A DNA stretch of 64,000 bases from Bathynomus jamesi (taxonomy: Eukaryota; Arthropoda; Malacostraca; Isopoda; Cirolanidae): NCBI GenBank assembly GCA_023014485.1, contig JAJOZX010005534.1, positions 133,501 through 197,500 on the forward strand. The letters are read 5' to 3'. Shown in pieces: positions 33,294 through 45,307 of the stretch (position 1 is its first letter; every line of letters starts with the position of its first letter). The position numbers and the translations under genes are program-made. The notes under the pieces were generated by a model, which saw only the letters and a program-made list of their open reading frames with translations, was not told where the DNA came from and did no database searches.

Positions 33294-33312
33294 CTGCAAA
33301 GAACACGCAGTA

Positions 33313-33670
33313 TAATTAACGTAAAGAACGACGCTTGTATAGGAGAACATTCCACGCAAGATGAGGAGGGAGAACGAACAAATGAAAAAAATGAGGTAAC
33401 CACCCGGGAATCGAACCCGGGATCTTCCGATTGCCGGTCAGATATGATAACCACTACACCATGGTCCTCACTCGATCAGAAGTCGTAATTCTCCTACATA
33501 CGCGCAGAAACCTAGTGAGGATCATGGTGTAGTGGTTATCATATCTGACCGGCAATCGGAAGATCCCGGGTTCGATTCCCGGGTGGTTACCTCATTTTTT
33601 TCATTTGTTCGTTCTCCCTCCTCATCTTGCGCGGAATGTTCTCCTATACAAGCGTCGTTCTTTACGTTAG

Positions 33671-33673
<3 letters not shown>
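33313..33673. mobile_element. Head-to-head pair of tRNA-derived SINEs
   Basis: The left copy (minus, tRNA-like part about 33393-33473) and the right copy (plus, about 33514-33593) are inverted and about 160 bp each, separated by about 40 bp. The plus copy has an A box TGGTGTAGTGG (33525-33535) and a B box GGTTCGATTCC (33569-33579). The anticodon arm folds poorly and the acceptor stem has mismatches or a bulge. I therefore call SINE rather than tRNA and assign no anticodon. Confidence 0.8.
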
Positions 33674-33733
<60 letters not shown>

Positions 33734-33770
33734 TATATTATATTCTAAAATAACGATATATATATATACA

Positions 33771-35085
33771 CAAGGGTTGTTATAAAGTGCGGGAAGGGTT
33801 TTAAAAATAAATAACTTTTTCATTATTTCAAATACAACAAAATAGACTCTATAGAATCTAGAATAGAATCTATGACTCTTAAAGTTTTTTTTATAGCTTA
33901 CAACCCCATATTACGACTCAACATATCCTCCATCTTCGACAATGCGGCGTTCGATTCTATTCTGTAGGGATTGGAAAACATTCTCAATTTCTTGCCGTGT
34001 GATTTGATGCACTACAGTTTCGATACGTGTTTTCAGTTCTGCCAAATCTTGTGGCTGAGTGGAGTAAACGACGCTCTTGACATGACCCCATACAAAAAAA
34101 GTCTAAGGGGGTTAAGTCGGGTGATCAGGGTGGCCATGCGAGTGCTACTCCTCCCCCAATCCATTTTCCAAAGAATGCTTCTTTCAAAACCTCCCTCACG
34201 TTCCGAGAATAGTGGCAAAGGGCTCCGTCTTGCTGGAAAATTGTTTGGTTTACAAAGTCTGAAGCTACCAGCTGTGGAAGGATGAAGTTTTCCAACATTT
34301 TAAGATTTCGTTTTCCGTTCACAGTTGCTTCCTCAAAAGATAACGGACTGATGATTTTGAATTTTCTTAAAACACACCACACATTGACCTTCGGAGAGTC
34401 TCTTTGATGATATTACAATTCCTGTTGTTTTTTTTTCATTTCCCCAAATACGACAATTATGGCGGTTAACTTTGTTACTGTGATGAAATGTTGTTTCATC
34501 AGAAAATGTTAATTGGTTCAAAAGTTCGAATCTTCTTTGATTTTTGTGAGAAATTCTTCGCAGAATTCAAGCCTAACACTGTAATCCTCCTAATTAGATG
34601 TTGAACAACTTGAATTTTGTAGTGATGTTGATGTAACTTCAAATTTAAAATCTTACGGACTGGTGAGACAGGGATGTTCGTGTCTCTAGAAGCACGGGTA
34701 AGTGACTTTTTTGTGCTTCTTTCGAACATTTCTCGAACAAATGCTATGCTCTTTTCACTGAAAGCTGGGCTACCGGAATTCGCGTCTCACTGCTGTAACA
34801 GATTTCAGCTCGGCTAACCAAAACACGCAGTTTACTTTTTCTTCAGTTAAATCCATAGAAGGGTTAAGCTAAGTCGGGTGCATCTGTCTGCAACAAAAAA
34901 ACACCGAACGCTGCAGTGTGCGGGTGTGATATGTACGAATATGTTGAAGCGTAAAGTGCGGGTGTGAACTACAAAAAAACTTTAAGAGTCGTAAATGTTC
35001 ATAATATGTATTCTTTTGTTCTATTTGGAATAATTAAAAGGTTATTTATTTTTAAAACCCCTCCGGGACTTTTATAACAACCCTG
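33771..35085 (-). mobile_element. Degenerate mariner-type element
   Basis: The left end CAAGGGTTGTTATAAAGTGC and the right end TTTTATAACAACCCTG are inverted and extend through GGGTTTTAAAAATAAATAAC. The 1.3 kb interior has a broken transposase on the minus strand. Confidence 0.88.
34033..34800 (-). pseudogene. Mariner-type transposase, multiply frameshifted
   Basis: The minus-strand pieces are RASRDTNIPVSPVRKIL (HTH), LTFSDETTFHHSNKVNRHNC (first catalytic Asp), IFQQDGALCHYSRNVREVL (second Asp), and an SPDLTPLDFF-like region near 34090-34130 read through frameshifts. The order and spacing match the intact DD41D-type proteins. At least three frame changes abolish function. Confidence 0.82.
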
Positions 35086-35112
35086 TATATATACTATATA
35101 TATATATATATA

Positions 35113-35875
35113 GGGTGTCCCAAAAAAATGTTCCTATTTTTATTTATTTTATGATGGATGTATATTTTATTATTGGGGTTTCTTCTTCAGAAAGGTAACA
35201 GATTGGGGGTTTTATTCCGCAAATACTTATACGCATATACGTATACATTTCTAATCTTTCATTACTTAATAACTAATAAATATTGCATATTAAAACCGTT
35301 CTTTCACCATTTCATACTTAAAGCAATTTTGTAGAAATTAGGAAAATACGATACCGTTACCAATAGACTTATCACAATTAATTACGTTGTCCCGAAAAAG
35401 AAATAACTGCATTACCCCATATTCACAGTGGTTTCAGCAGGATTAAGAACTTCCACACACTGCTTGTGAAACTCGCAACTTTATGAAGAAGCATTTTTCC
35501 GGGTGACTAATCTCCCTTCATGAGTCAGTGAAATGGCCCCCATACTCACCTGACCTCACACCCTCTAACGTCTTTTTTGTGGGGTTACATAAAAGACAGG
35601 AACTATTCTACCAAGCCTAAGGCACTTGAAGACCTAAAGAACAAAGTCTATGAGGTAATCAACAGCATCCCAGCTGAACTATTTCTAAAAATTATGTCAA
35701 ATATTGTGTCTAAGGTTGAATATTATGTTAGAAAAATTGGCGATTACACGTTATTTAGTTAAGGTTAATAAACTCCTATGTTTTACGGACCTATTGCGTT
35801 TGTCTTTGTGTTTATATTCCCTTTTTTTAACTTAGAACATTTATTTAGAAATAGGGACTTTTTGGGGGGACACCT

Positions 35876-35877
<2 letters not shown>
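35113..35877 (+). mobile_element. Internally deleted mariner-type element
   Basis: The left end GGGTGTCCCAAAAAAATG and the right end approximating GACTTTTTGGGGGGACACC are inverted, with flanking TA. The interior retains only the 3' end of a transposase gene and AT-rich filler. Confidence 0.85.
35530..35762 (+). pseudogene. Transposase C-terminal remnant
   Basis: WPPYSPDLTP, with a frameshift before WGYIKDRNY, and then KALEDLKNKVYEVIN are the last-Asp region and C-terminal helix of a DD41D-type transposase. It ends with a stop at 35760-35762. The N-terminal two thirds are absent. Confidence 0.8.
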
Positions 35878-35924
<47 letters not shown>

Positions 35925-37315
35925 GTTGGTTTACCTTGGTTTTGCTTCCGCCCGAATTGTTCATTCTGACGAAAGTCAAGCTTGATGCTCCACCTTGGTT
36001 GGACCTACAGCTTAACGTGGAATCTGAACCACGACCCAACACAGGTGGTCAAAAATTACAAAGTCCTTCCCCGGACTCGATCTCACCCACGACCTCATCA
36101 GCAGCTTAGCATCTTAACCACTAGGCTCAAAGTAGCGCCCACAAAATCAACCATCACCTTGCTTACAAGCAACACAAAAGAACACCAGGTAATTCCACAG
36201 CTTACACTAAACAACATCAACATTCCACACACTCACAGAACCAAAATACTTGGTGTCACATACAACACATCATTATCTTTTGCAAACCACATTCAGGACA
36301 TTAAAACCAAATGTACGTCAAGACTTAACACGCTTAGGGTACTAACATGCACAAACTTTGGACACCAGCAGGAAACAACATCACTCATATACAAACAATA
36401 TATTCGCTCAGTTATGGACTATGCTAGCCCATGCTGGGCACCCATTATCTCAAACACACACATAAACACCTTACAAACAATACAAAACAACGCACTTCGT
36501 ATCATTACAGGATGCACTCAAACAACACCAATAGAACACCTGCACACAGAAACAAAAATACTAAAAGTTAGGGAACATTTAGACATGAGGGGAACACAAT
36601 TCATGGCAGCAGCGACAACTAACCCACAACACCCTTGCCACTACATGTACAATCATGCACCAACACCTCGCACCATTAAGGTAACACCAGAGAGACATTA
36701 TAACCAAATACTCCATTCCATACCACGCCCCACAGACATCACACAGTACAGAAAACACATACACACACACCTAACCCACAAAGCACTGACACGACTCGGT
36801 CCGAATGCGGTCCTAGGTGCGAAGCCGCCACCCATTAACAGGTCAGAGATCAGCCTGAGCAGATCGGATCGAGTTAACTTAGCACGATTCCGATGTTGAC
36901 ATCACCCCAACTTACGGACATATAAACACAGACTAGACAACTCCATAGACGACACCTGCCACCTGTGCCAAGACACACCACAAACAATTGAACACATTAT
37001 GACGGACTGTACCGCTCTAGCACAACAACGAACACAACACAACATCACTAGTGCGCTGAACCTCTGGTCCACTCCGGAGAGGGCTATCGGTTACCTGCGT
37101 GCCGCCGGCTTGCTCGATCAGGGTGGGCTGATCGGCTAAACAACAACAACAACCACTATTCCACCTCGGGTACCCATTTATCTACCAACCTATTTTTTTT
37201 TATGGAATGATGAATAGCTGGGTAAGCTGTTCGCCGCCTGCTCTCATCAGGAATCAAACCCGGAGCCGGTGAATTCGTAGTCAGTAATGCTAACCACTAC
37301 ACCACCGAGGCTATT
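35925..37315 (-). mobile_element. Composite tRNA-SINE interrupted by a LINE
   Basis: The SINE tail and second tRNA-like unit lie at about 35925-36123. The first unit, with ATTCGTAGTCAGTAATGCTA and a degraded B box, lies at 37151-37315. The break carries an exact 8-bp duplication AACCACTA (36116-36123 and 37151-37158) around the LINE. Confidence 0.85.
36126..37139 (+). pseudogene. LINE ORF2 C-terminal portion with CCHC knuckle
   Basis: The frame shows RTKILGVTYNTSLSFANHI, TSLIYKQYIRSVMDYASPCW and LQTIQNNALRIITG, the region after the RT active site in jockey/RTE-type LINEs. A single in-frame TGA (36897-36899) precedes the rest, which contains CHLCQDTPQTIEHIMTDC, a C-x2-C-x8-H-x4-C knuckle. The frame ends at TAA (37137-37139), followed by a (CAA)n tail. 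The RT catalytic core and endonuclease are absent through 5' truncation. With one nonsense change and no frameshift, it looks recently inactivated. Confidence 0.87.
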
Positions 37316-37340
37316 ATTTTTCAGACACCTATACACGCTA

Positions 37341-37583
37341 TAGGGTGTAACAAAAGTCCGTTCTCGTAGGGAAATAAGATATAACAGAATTGGACAAGAA
37401 AATAGTTTTAACTCTACATTACAAACAATACAATCAACTTACCAATTAATCCAGTACATGCTCGTCGCTCCAGTAACGATAATTGTGGCGATTCACTGTT
37501 CCATTTAAATGAAAACAAGCCTCGTCGCTAAATAAAATATCGGAAAAGATTTACTTATGAGAACAAACTTTTGTTACACCCTG
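37341..37583 (-). mobile_element. Deleted mariner with CAGGGTGTAACAAAAG ends
   Basis: The left end AGGGTGTAACAAAAGTCC and the right end TTTTGTTACACCCTG are inverted. The minus strand keeps LFSDEACFHLNGTVNRHN, the first-Asp motif of DD41D-type transposases, and little else. Confidence 0.85.
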
Positions 37584-37798
37584 TATATATAAGCCTTTTA
37601 AGGTAAAAGAAAGCAAGTTACTCCTCCATCCATTTCCTTTTACAATATTTACCTTTGCTGTGGAAATATTTTCCTTGCTTTTCCCTCAATCTCAAAAGGG
37701 GTTTTAGCATTTCAGAAAGGTTTTTCTATGATTTAAAATAATAACGGGATTAAAACATTGCCTCTCCCATTTTCTATGCTTCAGTTTTGTCTCCTGTG

Positions 37799-37800
<2 letters not shown>

Positions 37801-37861
<61 letters not shown>
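37801..37861. repeat. (AT)n microsatellite
   Basis: About 60 bp of uninterrupted AT. Confidence 0.96.
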
Positions 37862-37863
<2 letters not shown>

Positions 37864-38010
37864 GGTATGACAGTGTATGTACTGCAGCTCAAAAGTTTGG
37901 AAGTGCTTGTGGCATCATATTCTGTATCAAGTCGATCTCTGAATCGGTATTATATGTTCAATATTTAATATTCTAATTTGTTCGGCTTGATTTTCGCTTT
38001 TCTTTCAGAA

Positions 38011-38039
38011 TCTATACTATAATAAGAGAGCTGTCCGTC

Positions 38040-38071
<32 letters not shown>

Positions 38072-38468
38072 CGTCACACTTTCAGAAATTGTGAGAAAAA
38101 ATTGAGAAAAAAATTCAGAAATTGTATTAGGGCGGCAATGTGAAGCTCAAGATTTTCCAGACTGTGTTCTTTTCTGTAGTTTAGCAATGGGGTGAGGGTG
38201 GGGGGAAGGGTGGGAGTGGGGGGGAAGGGTGGGAGTGGGGGGAAGGGTTGGGGTGGGGGTAATGGGGGATGGGTGTGGTAATGGGGAGGGGTGGGGGTAA
38301 TGGGGGAGGGGGTTAGCCCCCAAGTTGTATGAATAGGGTGAGGAGGTTTTGGGAGATACCAGATTCAGAAATGTTGACACAATGTGAAGCTCAAAATTTT
38401 CACGGCTGGGTTCTTTTTTTGTAGTTTAGCCTGTCTAACCGTCAGCGAAGTGACGGGAACTGTACTAG
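38011..38468 (+). mobile_element. Non-autonomous Helitron
   Basis: The 5' end is TCTATACTATAATAAGAG after an A. The 3' end is a CCGTCA-GCGAAG-TGACGG hairpin, 8 bp, then CTAG followed by T. This fits the TC...CTRR structure and A/T target of Helitrons. The interior has (GTCT)n, two direct copies of a TTCAGAAAT...TGTAGTTTAGC block, and a G-rich GGTGGGAGTGGGG array (about 38190-38330). No Rep/helicase is encoded. Confidence 0.78.
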
Positions 38469-38479
38469 TAAATATAAAA

Positions 38480-38750
38480 ATGGCCCTTCAAAGAGATGTT
38501 ACTGACACTAAAATGGATATGGGATTAGAGAGGTCCGGTTTGGTTGGTGCCTCAGTCGCCGAGATTGTCCGTGTTTCACGAAGAATAGTGCGCAGGGGCA
38601 TGTATCAAAAAGGGGCAATGGCAAAATATAAATTGCATCAAATACAGTAAGCACAATAGTGAGCGAAAAATAACACTGAAACAAGGTAACAAAACAGCAC
38701 TGTCACGAATTGTGAAGCGTGATATCATGAACTTAGAGGCTATATAGTCC
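38480..38750 (+). pseudogene. Tc1-like transposase N-terminal fragment (tentative)
   Basis: MDMGLERSGLVGASVAEIV, then RVSRRIV, then after stops SERKITLKQGNKTALSRIVK, look like the two HTH units and linker of a Tc1-type transposase. No catalytic core follows, and no TIRs were found. Confidence 0.45.
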
Positions 38751-38976
38751 TCTTGAAACATGAACAATCTCGGCGACTATAGTCACTAAGGCATCATCCA
38801 AACGAATCTCTCTTTATCATAACCATTTTAGATTTTAAGGTAATTCATATCTCTTTCAACGACCATTTTCTATATTTATTCTGAAAGAAAAGTAAAAATC
38901 AACTTAAGCATATTAAAATATTAAGTGTTTTAAGTATAACGGATCTATAGATCGATTTCATACAGGATATGACGCC

Positions 38977-39094
<118 letters not shown>

Positions 39095-39099
39095 TTACT

Positions 39100-39415
39100 T
39101 TGTTTGACCACATATCCACGATCGAGCTGTGTTCGATCCCTCTGTGGCATTCCGTCTCATTTGGGGATTTGCTGAAGGAGAACTGCTTTCGACTCTCATC
39201 CTGCCCTGCGTGGTTGGTCAGGGACTTTATATAGAAACCTGGTGAAATGATTCTTGAAATTATTCAAATTGGTTTGTTGGAAGTTTCTCAGATGATTTGG
39301 CAACGCATTAAATTTTTTCTGGTCTTGTATTCTGAGGGTATTTTCCATTTTCGTTTCCATGGACCTCCCCTCCTCCCTCCCGCTATTTCAACGCAGTTGG
39401 GATGGTAAAGACTTT
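39100..39415 (-). pseudogene. LINE C-terminal domain fragment
   Basis: The minus strand reads ETKMENTLRIQDQKKFNALP and TNLNNFKNHFTRFLYKVPDQ. This matches the domain at 60.62-60.92 kb (TNLNNFKSQLDRFLCKVPDQ) and, more distantly, the 25.1 kb segment. Stops occur on both sides and no RT core is present. Confidence 0.8.
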
Positions 39416-39466
39416 GCCTGATTATATATATATATATATATATCTGTATATATATATTTTTTTTTT

Positions 39467-39675
39467 CAGTCAATGTGTGAAATCAGTCATTTCACGTAAT
39501 GCCTAAAAGTTTCAGGCATTTAGAGCAATTCGTTTAAGCGATTAACGACTTCGTGAAGGTTAGGTTAGGTTAGGTTAGTAATGCATATTACCTATGTTTA
39601 AGGGTCACAGGTATTACGCGAAATACCTGAAATTTTTAGGCATTACGTGAAATGACTGGTTTCACACATTGACTG
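39467..39675. mobile_element. MITE carrying a (GGTTA)n array
   Basis: The ends CAGTCAATGTGTGAAATCAG and GGTTTCACACATTGACTG are inverted and extend through CATTTCACGTAATGCC. Four GGTTA units at 39558-39578 match the arthropod telomere repeat TTAGG in frame, but the array is only about 21 bp. Confidence 0.82.
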
Positions 39676-39699
39676 TAACATATATATATATATATATAT

Positions 39700-39886
39700 A
39701 TATGATGCAAACCCACAAGGAAAAAGAAAAACGATTCCAAGGGCTTTCGTGTATTCAGAGCTACACCTCATCAGGGAATGACGAGGTGTAGCTCTGAATA
39801 CACTAAAGGCCTTGGAATCGTTTTTCTTTTTCCTTGTGGGTTTGCATCATTCATTCATTTCACGTGTTTAATTGTGAAATTCATCC

Positions 39887-39893
<7 letters not shown>
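39700..39893. mobile_element. PLE terminal-repeat foldback (type B)
   Basis: GATGCAAACCCACAAGGAAA at the left is the complement of the right-hand TTTCCTTGTGGGTTTGCATC. The arms cover about 70 bp each. On the right are CATTCATTTCACGTG, a TTCACG/TGTGAA hairpin and an AT tract. Confidence 0.82.
39734..39779 (-). ncRNA. Candidate hammerhead ribozyme (PLE type B)
   Basis: Order on the minus strand: ATTCC, CTGATGA, G, GTGTA-GCTCTGAA-TACAC, GAAA, GCCC, TT, GGAAT. Helix I (ATTCC/GGAAT) and helix II (GTGTA/TACAC) pair perfectly and differ in sequence from the type A helices. Helix III is about two pairs. The CUGAUGA and GAAA core matches the consensus. Confidence 0.65.

Positions 39894-39954
<61 letters not shown>
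39894..39954. repeat. (AT)n microsatellite
   Basis: About 60 bp of AT directly at the PLE type B end. Confidence 0.96.
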
Positions 39955-39955
<1 letters not shown>

Positions 39956-39959
39956 TATA

Positions 39960-40940
39960 TTGAATAATTTATATTATAATGGAACATGTAATACTGTCAT
40001 ATCACTTTACAAGCTGAAAATGTACATTTTAAAATATTAATATTACAAGCCTTTCAGACTGCAAAGTTTTATGAATAATAATTTTATTCAAAGGTGTGTC
40101 TGAAATGTAAGATATATTTATTCCCTCATATTAGAGCAATTTAACATATCTGTATCGCATTTCATAATTAGCGTATAAAAGAAATTGTATTTTGTATGTA
40201 TTAAAACGTGTTGAACGCCGTCAATTCATAATTTTTTTAATTTTGGGAATTTTGTGCGAGGTATATGCAATTTTATATTAGTTACTGAGAAAATCTTCTT
40301 TCCGTTTTCTTTACTGGTTTTGTTGTTATATTTTTCCGTCTAATCTAATTTAATTAGCATCGATCTTCATCCGGTATTTCTTCTGATGTAAATATTGCAT
40401 TTTTATGTTTTATTAATGTCCGTATAATGTTTTGTTTTGATGTTTTACTTTTCAATTAAAGAAATAATTTGGTCCCACTTTTAAAACTCGCAGATCCGTA
40501 GAGTCCCCCGTTTAGCGAAATTAATGAAAGCAAATTTCAAGAACTTCTTCTTTTAAGTTGAGGGATTTTCAAAAAACTTCCCAAATTCCAAGCGAAAAAC
40601 TTGAAAATTTGACATTGAAATCGTTTATATCCTGACCCAGAAATGTTCGTTCGTGAGTGCGTCTAATGGCAGTGACGTAATTTCGTCTGTCTTCAAAGAC
40701 GCAACTTGCAAATTAGCTCATTGAGAAAGAGCAACACGTGGAATGTCTTTGAGAAACTTGGATGTAGTAGAGTAAGTCCCCGTGAAAACTTTGGGGACAA
40801 TTTTATTATTTTATTATCGTCGTGTGTTTCGGGAAAGGAGTTTTATTCTTTAGTAATTTACGACGAACGGTTTTATAAATGTTCTTAGTCTGAAGATAAT
40901 CATAAATAAGAAATTTGAATAATCTTATAGGAAGCGATAA
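39960..40940. other. Unannotated non-repeat stretch
   Basis: AT-rich unique DNA with no family recognised. It could be intronic if the exon candidate at 40947-41079 is real. Confidence 0.4.
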
Positions 40941-40946
40941 ACTTAC

Positions 40947-41079
40947 GTCCTCCTGGTCGGGAGACGATCGAGGGGACTCCGGGCAGTCCGCTCCCTGCCG
41001 GCCAATCATGCTTCGGCATGGCGGCCCGCCTGCAGCCCGTGTCGTCCCAGCAGCACTCATCCATGCATGAGGCGGCGAT
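40947..41079 (-). other. Candidate protein-coding or UTR exon
   Basis: On the minus strand a GC-rich 133-bp block is preceded by TTTGCCCAG and ends GAGGAC|GTAAGT, a strong splice donor. Two frames are open: one reads IAASCMDECCWDDTGCRRAA (Cys-rich), the other SPPHAWMSAAGTTRAAGG. I recognise no domain. GC-rich, CpG-containing DNA continues to about 41350 (upstream on this strand), unlike the AT-rich surroundings. Confidence 0.35.
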
Positions 41080-41449
41080 CTGGGCAAAGGATCCGTGGAC
41101 ACAAACAAAGCAATCACGATTTACCCATTGCACGCCAAACACAGGGCAAAAAATCACTAAATTAATAATGGAAACCGTTAATGGTAGGCACAGTCGAGCG
41201 CTTCTTCCTCGCCTCTTGCACCGAGAGCGAAGGTGAATAAGCAGAGGGATATTGAGGTGGAGTCGGCGGCACGCGTTCCAGACATGACTGGCGGGCGGGA
41301 GGCGAAGACGAACGCAGAGGGAGAGCCAGGCCACGCAAGCGCCCTGTACGCGCTAATGCAAGCACTTCACGTACACACACGTACACACACACAAACACAC
41401 ATACAAACACACAAACACACACACAACACATACATTATGTAACAAGTGT

Positions 41450-41723
41450 ATTAACAATGAGAGTTACCGTCTCATTGCGAACGAAATTGATTTTGGCGTA
41501 ATTACGGAAGAGATACTAGCTGTGCGCCAAAAGTGCTTTCTTAATTATGCGTAAATGTAATACATATAATTAGCACATAATCCATTGTCTCTATACAACA
41601 GCCAAACTTTCGTGCATGTTTATAATTACACTCGCTAAGACACGATTAATTTTAATTACAGAAAAATAATTACTAACTAAAACAAGTAAAATTCGATATC
41701 TGTGGACATATAAAATAATACGA

Positions 41724-41781
<58 letters not shown>

Positions 41782-42244
41782 CATACTGTATATATAAAGA
41801 CTTTAGACGCATGTACACACCGTAGATTATTGTATGTACATACATACAAAGGCTAAAAGTTGCAATACGACATTCCAATCCACAGCCAGAAACCAGAAGG
41901 GTTAAATTGTTAAACTTATTCGTCGTGAGTTCAACCTTTGCGTGATAAAATGTAATAAAATATTAATTATAAATAATTATTTATAAAATAAATACAATAA
42001 ATAACTTTTAAAAAAAAATTATAATTGGCTCTTCCTATAAATATAATTTTTCATTTAATAAATAAGTGGCGTTCCAAAAACCTGCAGTTAATAAACTCTA
42101 AAAAAAAAAGAAAAAAATGACAAAATAAATAATAAGCTGGCAACTCGTGATCGTTGTATGAATTTTTAATGCTAAATTTGTTTATAAGAATTAAAAAGCA
42201 ACTTAAAAAACAGCCTTTCTCTATACCAAGTTAAAAATTTTAAC

Positions 42245-42282
<38 letters not shown>

Positions 42283-42475
42283 TATATATTAAAGTTTCAT
42301 TTAGGGTGTGGATATTCAGGATAATTTTATGACTTGCTGAAGAGGAGTTTATAGAACCATAAAATTGTTTCATTGCAATTAACGTTATACGAAGTGGAAG
42401 GGGAAAATGAACCTTTTGGCCATAATATGAAATAGTATGCGTTTAACATAATTTGTTGTTCTAATAAGGATACTG

Positions 42476-42526
<51 letters not shown>

Positions 42527-42740
42527 ATATATAATATATATCTAGTATGACGGTTTTTCTATAAAGACTTTATGAATGGGGGTTCACATCTCCGTGTTGA
42601 GGATTCATTCTGCGACTTTGCCTTGACCTTTCACCGTGGGGTCACCACCAGTCACTGCTAGGGTTGGGGCTTGAGGATTAGCGTTGGGGGAAGGAATCTA
42701 GCCTTTGTAAAATATGCACTCGCATGAAATGCTCAAAGCA
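41450..42740. other. Unannotated stretch with microsatellites
   Basis: Only simple repeats are recognised: AT at about 41727-41782, AT at 42248-42290, and (TC)n(TA)n at 42479-42543. Confidence 0.5.
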
Positions 42741-44184
42741 TTTTCATTGGATTACTGGCCCTGGCATAATCTTTATACTGAAAGTTTGAACGTTGGTACT
42801 TGTGAAGAGGTTGCACTCTTCGAGTAAGCTTGGGTGACACTCTTCGAGTAAGCTCGCTGTACTGTTGTGGTAAACCATTGCTGAATGAGGATGGAGTGCC
42901 TCAGATCCAGCTGTTCTTTTGAAATTTGTCCTCGTGTGATCATTATGGGTGAGGTTCTTATAATTTAAATTTGTGTGTAAGATTAGCATCCCTTTATGGA
43001 TAGTTAAATCTAAAATTAGCATCCCTTTATGGATAGTCAAATCTAAAGAAAATAGCAATTTACTTTGTCCAGAATGAGTTCATGCATACGAAGGAAGTAG
43101 AAAGTGTTCAGAGCAATGAATATATGACATTTGTTGGCGAATGGATGTAATGAGGTCAAAGTGTTGACCTATCCCTCTTTTAATCCTAATTTTATGCCCA
43201 TATCATTGTACGCACTTCAACTTCATTGTGGTCAATATTTAGATGCCTTTGTTGGAAGAGATGTTTTTTTTTGGGTTCAACAATTAAACACTGAAGAAAA
43301 GGCACTGTGCCCATTCCATTTACTCCGTGAAATGCGTCTTAAATGTAGTATAAAATATAGAATTCCTTCGTCTCTACACGTAAACAGTATTTACCCGCAA
43401 CCAATACCAGTTTTTTTACCCTGAGTATGACATGTACTAACCACTAGTTACCATGAAAGGAATGTTTCTATCTCTTCCTGATTCGATAATAAATATTAGA
43501 GATGTGGGCGAAATAAAGTCTTAAAAGTAGGTCAGTGAAATACAAAGCAAAATTCATAATACGCGTAACTAAAAGTTTATTTTACTGAATTTCGGGTGAA
43601 ATTTTTGCAATGGGGTTTGAAATTTTTACTGAAATAAATAAAAGCTGTGTGAGAATTAATTTTGCAATTTTTACTCAGATTTTGCCGGAGCTCAGTGAAA
43701 TATTTAATCCTTGGCTACATTTTGCTAAAGTTTGTAAAAAAGTAGTAAGTTTATTTTTAGATTTTAAGGTGAGGACATTCCTTCAGCGAGTAAATAAATA
43801 GGTCACACAAACAAACAGACAAACAAACAAATGCATAAACAAGATAAATAAGGACAGGAAATAAGTTTTATTACATTCCTGTTTGTAATGAAATGAAAAG
43901 TATAAACAAACAGTGGATCCCCGCATGAGGTTAGGGTTGGGGTGATATATTATTGGATTTTATTCCTGGTGAGGATGATGGATCTTTCAGCCATGTGTAT
44001 TTCTGTGCGTGTTTAATTTGTTTTGACTGTTTTTAGTCCTGAGTTTAAAAGTTGTGCTTACCCCATTGAGAATGGGAAATAGGTTCTTAGATAATACATA
44101 CGCAGTGAAATTCACATTCGTATAAGATGTACCATCTTCTCGAGCATTCGGAGTTCAATATATACCACCACATCCCTACTTTAC
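42741..44184. other. Unannotated non-repeat stretch
   Basis: It contains a local direct repeat (ATTAGCATCCCTTTATGGAT, twice, near 42984-43035). No supported gene or element. Confidence 0.45.
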
Positions 44185-44313
44185 GGCCTAGTCTATCCCA
44201 TCTCAACTGGTGAACTCTGGAACAATCTTCCTGAATTAATCTTTCCCTCTGTCTATGACCTTCAATCTTTCAAACGCAGAGTGTCTAGGCATTTCGAAAA
44301 CCCTAGACCTTGA
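44185..44313 (+). pseudogene. LINE RT C-terminal tail fragment
   Basis: The frame LVYPISTGELWNNLPELIFP then SVYDLQSFKRRVSRHF to a TGA matches the W-N-x-LP...FKRR-type ending of CR1/L2-like RT proteins. It is a short fragment only. Confidence 0.55.
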
Positions 44314-45066
<753 letters not shown>

Positions 45067-45099
45067 AATAAAACCACGAAGGAAAGGAAACACAAAAAG

Positions 45100-45139
45100 G
45101 TGCTCAAGCGCTTTCGTCTAATGACATCCTCAGGAACAC
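45100..45139 (-). ncRNA. Candidate hammerhead ribozyme (PLE type A, left arm)
   Basis: Same order as at 3519-3558, on the minus strand: GTGTTC, CTGAGGA, GTC-ATTA-GAC, GAAA, GCGCTT, GAGCAC. All core positions are intact. Confidence 0.6.
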
Positions 45140-45219
45140 TGAAGTACATAAAAGGTTACGGCTATATATAGGTTACAGAAAGAAAAAATAAATAAATAAC
45201 ATACATACACACAAACATA

Positions 45220-45250
<31 letters not shown>

Positions 45251-45254
45251 ATCT

Positions 45255-45307
<53 letters not shown>

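Noticed and set aside
33514..33593. Functional tRNA gene
   Set aside because: The A and B boxes are good, but the acceptor and anticodon arms have mismatches and the sequence is part of an inverted SINE pair. No anticodon could be assigned with confidence.
39558..39578. Telomere or subtelomere
   Set aside because: Only about four GGTTA units lie inside a MITE. A telomere would need a long array.
43131..43424. 97-aa plus-strand ORF as a gene
   Set aside because: No domain, no similarity recognised, and its length is expected by chance.
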